From assembly GCF_000621445.1 (NCBI RefSeq), contig NZ_JHYI01000032.1, positions 1 to 54,979 on the forward strand: a stretch of 54,979 nt of DNA, given 5' to 3'. This document shows positions 49,265 through 54,979 of the stretch, in pieces. The notes beneath the pieces are model-generated. The model had not been told where the DNA came from. It searched no databases and saw only the letters and a program-made list of their open reading frames with translations. The number at the start of each line of letters is the position of its first letter. The stretch's first letter is position 1. This DNA comes from Alkalihalobacillus bogoriensis ATCC BAA-922 (GTDB lineage Bacteria > Bacillota > Bacilli > Bacillales > Bacillaceae_F). The position numbers were made by a program, and so were the translations under genes.

Positions 49265-51715
49265 ATGGCTGCAATTAATGATTTATTACGTCAAATCCCT
49301 GATACATCTTTGCGTAGTCGCTTGGAACAGGAGTTTGCCCGTATATCAAAAAACAAAAAATTTGGACTTATGTTTGAGGAGCACATTCCGGAATGTACTC
49401 CACTTTACGAGGTTGCTGTCAAACGCGGCTCGACTGTCGCACTTAAAACTAGTAACGTTAATGATGTTTATAGTGTGTTGAAATTAGATGGCGACTCTGC
49501 CCTTTGCCTTAACAGATCGACTGGGGATACCATAAATATCCCACTAGAGGAGTTAGTTTCGGTTGCACAATTTGGCGAACCGATATTTCCCACACTTCAG
49601 CCGGTTGATTTTGTTAAGAATGATCCCGATAGTAGCCTATGGCACACTCTCATTGAAGCAGACAACTACCACGCTCTCCAGTTGCTAGAATATCTCTATC
49701 CTAAGCAAGTGGATTGTATCTATATTGACCCACCCTACAATACAGGTGCAAAAGATTGGAAATACAACAACGACTATGTGGATTTATCCGATAGCTGGCG
49801 GCACAGCAAATGGCTGTCGATGATACAAAAAAGATTGCGGATAGCTAAGCGGATTTTGAATCCAGATACAGGTGTATTAATAGTTACTATAGATGAACAC
49901 GAGGTTCATCATCTGAGAGTGTTATTGAAAGAGTTATTTCCTGAGTTTTACATCCAAATGGTAACTGCTGTAATAAACCCAAAAGGAGTGACCCAAGGTC
50001 GTTTTTCACGGGTAGAGGAATATATAATATTTTGCTTCGCTCCCAACGCATTTGTTGGTGCAAGTGACGATAATCTACTTAACCCACCTGTTTCAAATAG
50101 AAAACCGCGTTGGAAAGGACTTTTACGTTCTGGAACAAACGCAAGGCGTGAAGATAGAAAAAAGATGTTTTACCCAGTATTAATTGATACCAAACTAGGA
50201 AAAGTTGTTGGCACTGGTGAAGCTTTACCTTTTGAAGAATATCCGAATTTCGATTTAAAAATTGATGGCTTTGACGTTGCATGGCCAGTCAGAACAGATG
50301 GCTCGTTAGGAAATTGGGGCGTAGGATATGAAACTCTTCGTACATTAATTGATAAGGGATATGTTTCCCTTGGAAAGTATGATTCAAAACGTAAAACATG
50401 GGGAATTTCTTATATAAGCCTGCCAAATCAGGAAATGATAGATGATGGACGTATAAAAATAGTTGATCGAGATCCCAAAACCGGGGTTGTATCTATTGAA
50501 TATGCTGACAGTAACAATAGAGCAATAAAAACTATATGGCACAGGAGTCTTCATGACGCTGGAGCCTATGGATCCAATTTGGTATCGGGTATTATTGGTC
50601 AGTCCAGAGCATTTTCTTTTCCAAAATCCCTTTACTCTACTAAGGATGCAATTGCGTCGGTAGTACGAAATAATAAAGATGCCCTTATTGTTGATTTCTT
50701 CGCTGGCAGTGGTACAACTCTCCACGCTGTAAATCTATTAAATGTCGAGGATGGAGGCCACAGAAGGTGCATACTGGTTACTAACAATGAGGTATCACTT
50801 GAAGAGGCACGGGATCTACAGAGGGTTGGTCATCAGCCTGGTGACCCTGAATGGGAAGAACGTGGGATTTGCCGCGCTGTAACTTGGCCGAGGACAAAAT
50901 ATAGCATAACGGGGAAACGCAAAGATGGTACTCCACTAAATGGGGAATACTTTACCAACCAAACTACCACAAAAGAAGTAGAACGCTCTTTCTATCAGTT
51001 GGGCTTTGTGGAAAACCCAACGGGTTTAACAAGCAGTTCAAAAAAACAACTTGTTTCATTGCTTCGTGATAAGGAAGGTAAACCACAACTAACGCAAACG
51101 TTGGTAAAAGCGGACAGCAAATTTATTGTTTCGGATGAACATTCAGCGTCGATTATTTTTGATATAGATGCCACTAATGAATGGCTTGCTACACTGGAAA
51201 ATAACGAACATGTTACGGACTTTTATATAGTCACAAAATCATCTGCTATATTTAAATCAATCAAAGCAAAGATAACAGAACTGCTTGGACCAATCAATTT
51301 ATCATCACAAGTTAAGCGTTCCATGAGCATGGGATTTCCTGCAAATGCAGAGTATTTTAAACTAGAATTTTTAGATAAAAATAGTGTGTCATTAGGGAAA
51401 CAATTCCGGGAAACACTGCCATTGCTTTGGCTCAAATCCGGTGCCATTGGAGAGCGACCTGAAGTAATTATTAATGAAGAACCTGGGATGTTAATTCTCC
51501 CACAAAATGGATTTGCTATTCTAATTGATGAAACGAGATTCGCTGAATTTTCCGTAGCTATTTCCGAAGATGATAATATCCAGGTTGTCTACTTCGTAAC
51601 CAACTCCGAGGAAGCTTTCCGTGAAATGACTTCTGGGGTAAAAGTAAATAACACATATCAACTATATCGCGATTATATTGATAACTTTGTGTTGGGAAGC
51701 AGGAGGGATTCATAA
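49265..51715 (+). CDS. mod: Type III-like DNA methyltransferase (Mod)
   Basis: 816 residues. Catalytic motif IV YIDPPYNTGAKDW at 153-165 precedes the AdoMet-binding motif I DFFAGSGTTLHAVN (about 477-490), the beta-class order usual for type III Mod subunits. The long region between is probably the target-recognition domain (rich in WPVRTDG, RSGTNARRED). It would methylate adenine in the recognition site and guide the Res subunit. The stop is immediately followed by the res ATG. It begins 18 bases after the DUF2326 gene, so it shares the operon. Confidence 0.9.
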   Translation: MAAINDLLRQIPDTSLRSRLEQEFARISKNKKFGLMFEEHIPECTPLYEVAVKRGSTVALKTSNVNDVYSVLKLDGDSALCLNRSTGDTINIPLEELVSVAQFGEPIFPTLQPVDFVKNDPDSSLWHTLIEADNYHALQLLEYLYPKQVDCIYIDPPYNTGAKDWKYNNDYVDLSDSWRHSKWLSMIQKRLRIAKRILNPDTGVLIVTIDEHEVHHLRVLLKELFPEFYIQMVTAVINPKGVTQGRFSRVEEYIIFCFAPNAFVGASDDNLLNPPVSNRKPRWKGLLRSGTNARREDRKKMFYPVLIDTKLGKVVGTGEALPFEEYPNFDLKIDGFDVAWPVRTDGSLGNWGVGYETLRTLIDKGYVSLGKYDSKRKTWGISYISLPNQEMIDDGRIKIVDRDPKTGVVSIEYADSNNRAIKTIWHRSLHDAGAYGSNLVSGIIGQSRAFSFPKSLYSTKDAIASVVRNNKDALIVDFFAGSGTTLHAVNLLNVEDGGHRRCILVTNNEVSLEEARDLQRVGHQPGDPEWEERGICRAVTWPRTKYSITGKRKDGTPLNGEYFTNQTTTKEVERSFYQLGFVENPTGLTSSSKKQLVSLLRDKEGKPQLTQTLVKADSKFIVSDEHSASIIFDIDATNEWLATLENNEHVTDFYIVTKSSAIFKSIKAKITELLGPINLSSQVKRSMSMGFPANAEYFKLEFLDKNSVSLGKQFRETLPLLWLKSGAIGERPEVIINEEPGMLILPQNGFAILIDETRFAEFSVAISEDDNIQVVYFVTNSEEAFREMTSGVKVNNTYQLYRDYIDNFVLGSRRDS

Positions 51716-54223
51716 ATGAGAGATATACTATTTCCTTTTCAGGAAACGGCTCTTGCCGAACTTCATGAGAAAATTAATAAAGCTCACTTGATGTGGAGTG
51801 AACGCGATCCACAGATAATTTCGTTTTCCGCACCTACAGGTTCGGGTAAAACCATTATTATGACAACACTTTTTGAGGAAATACTTTATGGCAGTCCGGT
51901 CAACATTGGGGAACCAGACTCTGTTTTCATATGGCTATCCGATTCACCAGAGCTTAACGAACAAACAAGGCTCAAAATCGAAAGTAAGTCTGATAAAATC
52001 CGTGTCCGTGAACTAGTGACAATAGATTCCACCTTCAATTCTGAGTACTTTGAAGATGGTTGCATTTACTTTTTAAACACACAAAAACTTGGCTCTGATA
52101 AACTACTTACAGGAACGTCTGATACGCGTCAGTATTCCATCTGGGAAACACTCACTAACACTGCCAAACGAAACCCAAAGCAGTTTTATGTAGTTATTGA
52201 TGAGGCACATAGAGGAACATATACATCCGTTCAAGCAGAAAACAAAGCACAGTCTATAATGCAAAAGTTCATCAAGGGCAGTAAAGAAGATGGGCTATGT
52301 GTCATGCCTTTGATTATAGGTGTGACCGCGACTCCTCAGAGATTTGATAACTTGATTGCTGGAACCACTTCAACAGTTCAAAAAGTCATCGTTCCACCCG
52401 AGCAGGTACGTGAGTCCGGTCTTCTGAAAGATAGAATTATCATTCATTATCCAGATATTCATCTGGGCGCCGATATGACCATGTTCAAAGGCGCGGTAGA
52501 TAATTGGCTCAAAAAATCCTTTCAATGGAAATCCTACTGTGATCGTGAAGATGAAAAAATGGTAAATCCTATTCTTGTTGTTCAAGTTGAGGATGGTAAT
52601 GAACGGGAGGCAACCCATACTGATTTAGGGGCTTGCATTGATTTACTTGAAGAAACACTAGGCCGCAAATTACAACCCGGTGAAGCAGTACACACATTCA
52701 ATGACCGCAGCACACTGAAAGTTCGTGACGTTGAAATTCAACAAATTGAAGCTTCGCGGATTAATGAAGAAGAAAATGTAATGGTCGTATTCTTCAAAAT
52801 GAATCTTTCCACAGGCTGGGATTGCCCACGTGCTGAAACAATGATGTCATTTCGTAGTGCTCAGGATTACACTTATATTGCTCAGCTTTTGGGGCGCGTT
52901 ATTCGTACACCTTTGGCTAGAAGGATTTCTTCCAATGCTGAACTTAACAATGTAAGTCTATTCCTTCCATACTTTGATGAAGAAACAGTAAAGAATGTCG
53001 TTAATGCCCTACGTGATAGTGAAGCTATTATACCTACAGAAACAGGAACTAACAAAGAGCTTGTTACACTTGGGCGAAACTTAGAGTATTCTGATGTGTT
53101 TGATGCTATGAGTAAACTTATCACGTATCGAATAGATTCATCGCGAAAACAGGCACCGCTCAAGTTGTTAATACAGCTTTCCCGCGCGCTGACGATGGAC
53201 GGCATCGACCTAGGGGCACAGAAGGCGACAAAAAATGCAGTTTTATTAAAAATTGATAAGGAAATTGCACAAATAAAAGAAAGTGGATACTTTGACTCCC
53301 TTGCGGCTAAAATTACCGGATTTACTCTTGGTACACTGATATTTGAATACGGAGACAATGCTTATTCCTTTGACGAGACAACACAGACAATGACGGTATC
53401 CGAATTTGATATCTCCAGGCATTTTGAACAGGCTGGAAAACTGTTAGGAGAGGGCTTGCATAAGGAATATTGGATTCGGCACAGTACCCGGGACCATATC
53501 GATATAAAAAAAGAAATCATCGTTCTCACAAGTGATACGGATGCAATGGAGCGGATAAACGCCTATGCAGAGGAAGAATTTATTGAACTCTATGGGAACA
53601 ACAAGCGAGCCATTGCTAAACTGACCGAAGCGCGAAAAAATGTTTATGAGAGATTAACCAATGCTTCAGCCCAACCAATTTCTGTACCATGGGTATTACC
53701 AGATTCAATCGATTTTTCTGTACCAGATGATAGTATTAAGTTTGAACAGCATCTCTACTGTTATGAAGATGGGACATTCCAAACATCACTAAATCCATGG
53801 GAAAGAGGAGTTATTGCTGAAGAACTTAAAAATGGTGCAGTCTGCTGGTTACGTAATCTCGATCGTAAAAAGTGGTCACTTGAAATCCCATATGAAGTCA
53901 GTGGTGTTGCCACTTCGATGTTTCCGGATTTGGTGGTTGTGAGATCTGATGCGCAAGGTTATATCTTTGATATTCTGGAACCACATGATCCTAGTCGCAA
54001 GGACAATTATCCAAAAGCAGTGGGTCTAGCAAAGTTTGCAGAAAAACACTGGGATAAATTCGGACGGATTCAGCTTATCCGACTGAAAAAAGGTGTAGAT
54101 GGTCGTGAGCATTTCTATCGACTGGATATGGAAAAAACAACAGTTATGAATAAAGTTCGTGGAATAACATCAAACGAGGAACTTGATAGAATTTTTGATA
54201 CAGATGCCGTTAGAGAAGACTAG
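51716..54223 (+). CDS. res: Type III-like restriction subunit (Res): DEAH helicase with nuclease domain
   Basis: 835 residues. SF2 helicase motifs: I FSAPTGSGKTIIMT (37-50), II VVIDEAHRGT (159-168), III GVTATPQRF, V/VI MNLSTGWDCPRAETMMSFRS and IAQLLGRVIRTPLARR. The C-terminus has MFPDLVVVRSDAQGYIFDIL followed by EPHD, the place and shape of the PD-(D/E)XK-like nuclease of type III Res proteins. It is slightly shorter than classical EcoP15I-type Res. Together with Mod it should form a restriction complex. It is the last gene of the block. Confidence 0.9.
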   Translation: MRDILFPFQETALAELHEKINKAHLMWSERDPQIISFSAPTGSGKTIIMTTLFEEILYGSPVNIGEPDSVFIWLSDSPELNEQTRLKIESKSDKIRVRELVTIDSTFNSEYFEDGCIYFLNTQKLGSDKLLTGTSDTRQYSIWETLTNTAKRNPKQFYVVIDEAHRGTYTSVQAENKAQSIMQKFIKGSKEDGLCVMPLIIGVTATPQRFDNLIAGTTSTVQKVIVPPEQVRESGLLKDRIIIHYPDIHLGADMTMFKGAVDNWLKKSFQWKSYCDREDEKMVNPILVVQVEDGNEREATHTDLGACIDLLEETLGRKLQPGEAVHTFNDRSTLKVRDVEIQQIEASRINEEENVMVVFFKMNLSTGWDCPRAETMMSFRSAQDYTYIAQLLGRVIRTPLARRISSNAELNNVSLFLPYFDEETVKNVVNALRDSEAIIPTETGTNKELVTLGRNLEYSDVFDAMSKLITYRIDSSRKQAPLKLLIQLSRALTMDGIDLGAQKATKNAVLLKIDKEIAQIKESGYFDSLAAKITGFTLGTLIFEYGDNAYSFDETTQTMTVSEFDISRHFEQAGKLLGEGLHKEYWIRHSTRDHIDIKKEIIVLTSDTDAMERINAYAEEEFIELYGNNKRAIAKLTEARKNVYERLTNASAQPISVPWVLPDSIDFSVPDDSIKFEQHLYCYEDGTFQTSLNPWERGVIAEELKNGAVCWLRNLDRKKWSLEIPYEVSGVATSMFPDLVVVRSDAQGYIFDILEPHDPSRKDNYPKAVGLAKFAEKHWDKFGRIQLIRLKKGVDGREHFYRLDMEKTTVMNKVRGITSNEELDRIFDTDAVRED

Positions 54224-54653
54224 TTTATACATCTGTTATGTCTCTCCAAGACTATAAGAATTGCCGTTATCTAAGATGTAGATTTGCCCCTATCACCTTT
54301 AAGGCAGTTAATATTTGAACATTATAAATTAGGGTTTCCGAACAGTGGTACCTCAGGCAAATCGGCCAAGATAAAAACCTCTTGTTTGGAAACCCTTATT
54401 TATGAGTATTTCTTCCACTTATTTTTTTACCCTCGATATCAATACTGCTTTCCACCCTGCTGCATTTAAATCTGCACCTTCAATCTTTCCGCAGGATGAA
54501 CATTTCCCAATACCCCTTTATTCCGCGTAAAAGTTAGCCCCCTGGGTCTAAAAAACCCCCAAACCAATTAGTCCGAGGGAACATAAAACAAACTTACATT
54601 TTCATTTAAAAACCACTAAACCTATTGATACCAAGCTATTTCTGTGCATTTAA

Positions 54654-54945
54654 AATAAACTCTTCCGAAAATCCTTCCCAAAACCCGCATTCCACCGTTC
54701 GCTGTCATAATAAAGTTTTCCGAAAATCACCGATTTCCACTCATTTCTCACTCAAAAACAAGCGTTTTTTTCCGCACTTTTCACTCATTTTTTCACTCTT
54801 TTTCTCAAGTTAAAATAAAGTTTTCCGAAAGGGAAAACGTAAAAAGGCAAGTCCCACAAGGGATTGCCCTGATTTTTTACGAAAACTTCCCTCTTCCTTT
54901 TTAACGAAAATCGGAAATGTTTATTATTTTTCGGAAGAGAGAATT
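54654..54945. repeat. Five dispersed/inverted copies of AATAAA-nnn-TTCCGAAAA
   Basis: Plus-strand copies at 54654-54673, 54709-54728 and 54814-54833; minus-strand copies at 54906-54925 and 54928-54945 (more diverged at one end). The core TTCCGA is present in all. Inverted orientation on either side of the palindrome at 54831-54891 suggests protein-binding sites at an element end or a folded non-coding element. Confidence 0.7.
54846..54878 (+). terminator. Terminator-like hairpin inside a larger palindrome
   Basis: GGCAAGTCCC, loop ACAA, GGGATTGCC (one bulged base), then CTGATTTTTT on the plus strand. Outer arms GGGAAAACGTAAAAA and TTTTTTACGAAAACTTCCC extend the pairing to about 54831-54891. 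A mirrored A run makes it potentially bidirectional. Confidence 0.6.
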
Positions 54946-54979
54946 AGTGGGTCACATAGTAGAGATAAGGAGTTAGGTC

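Larger units (their letters stand above)
54224..54979. other. Non-coding right border region
   Basis: 756 bases without a convincing gene. Contents: an inverted repeat (AGGGTTTCCGAAC at 54331-54343 with GTTTGGAAACCCT at 54384-54396); five dispersed copies of an 18-20 bp motif (54654-54945); a C/T-rich stretch around 54735-54805 with the word CACTCATTT twice; and a large imperfect palindrome centred near 54857. This looks like a degenerate border of a mobile element rather than gene sequence. Confidence 0.5.

Noticed and set aside
668-54249. TCTCTCCAA shared by the left (668-676) and right (54241-54249) flanks as attL/attR
   Set aside because: A 9-base match between two flanks of about 700 bases is expected by chance about twice; surrounding bases do not match.
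54396-54517. Minus-strand frame reading KCSSCGK ... ADLNAA, resembling the zinc ribbon of IS605 OrfB (TnpB)
   Set aside because: Only about 40 codons, a single CxxC pair, no start or upstream catalytic region. The resemblance is too short to call.
54535-54590. Possible tRNA or rRNA fragment in the CCCCCTGGG... segment
   Set aside because: No cloverleaf arms, anticodon or CCA-type end could be found.

Overview
The window is low-GC DNA, rich in AAGGAGG-type ribosome-binding sites and GTG/TTG starts. It looks like a Bacillaceae-type Firmicute, but I cannot name the species. Most of it is a complete-looking HK97-type siphovirus prophage read on the minus strand (about 7.4-45.7 kb), flanked and interrupted by accessory genes that look like conflict or defence cargo.

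Layout, left to right. 0-0.7 kb: remnants of other mobile DNA (start of a DUF6431-like gene, tail of a serine recombinase). 0.8-7.3 kb (-): a three-gene cassette ending in a 1586-residue Hsp90/sacsin-type ATPase fused to a DUF3883 nuclease-like domain. 7.4-10.0 kb: two overlapping large serine recombinases. 10-11.5 kb: amidase endolysin and holin. 11.5-20.6 kb: tail fibre, tail tip, Dit, tape measure, tail chaperones with a -1 frameshift, major tail protein. 20.5-25.3 kb: head-tail joining proteins, capsid, ClpP-like protease, portal. 25.3-26.8 kb: a HEPN + DUF1643 pair lying between portal and terminase. 26.8-28.8 kb: terminase. 28.9-33.2 kb: small phage genes, a ParB-MTase fusion and an HNH nuclease. 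33.3-35.5 kb (+): an inverted cargo island with a DUF3800 gene and a repeat-bearing non-coding RNA gene. 35.6-45.7 kb (-): replication module (DUF1492 regulator, SNF2-like helicase, VRR-NUC, VapE-type primase/helicase, antirepressor, family A polymerase, DUF2815, DUF2800). 45.9-54.2 kb (+): XRE regulator, three ABC-3C-type genes and a type III-like mod/res pair in one probable operon. 54.2-55.0 kb: non-coding, with dispersed and inverted repeats that look like a mobile-element border.

The strongest candidate for an undescribed system is the DUF3800 locus. Just after the 282-residue DUF3800 gene are five copies of a 22-nt element whose arms covary to keep a small hairpin. Four copies lie in a separate transcription unit of about 240 nt, with a TTGACA-N17-TATGAT promoter and a terminator hairpin with a T run. 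It reads as a nuclease-like protein plus a multi-hairpin RNA, comparable in concept to RNA-based toxin-antitoxin or ncRNA-dependent abortive-infection systems.

The other cargo is also of interest: the HEPN/DUF1643 pair with its own terminator inside the late operon, the sacsin-ATPase/DUF3883 cassette, and the ABC-3C/type III restriction hybrid. Prophage ends could not be fixed from sequence. The left and right cassettes could be carried by the prophage or belong to flanking islands.
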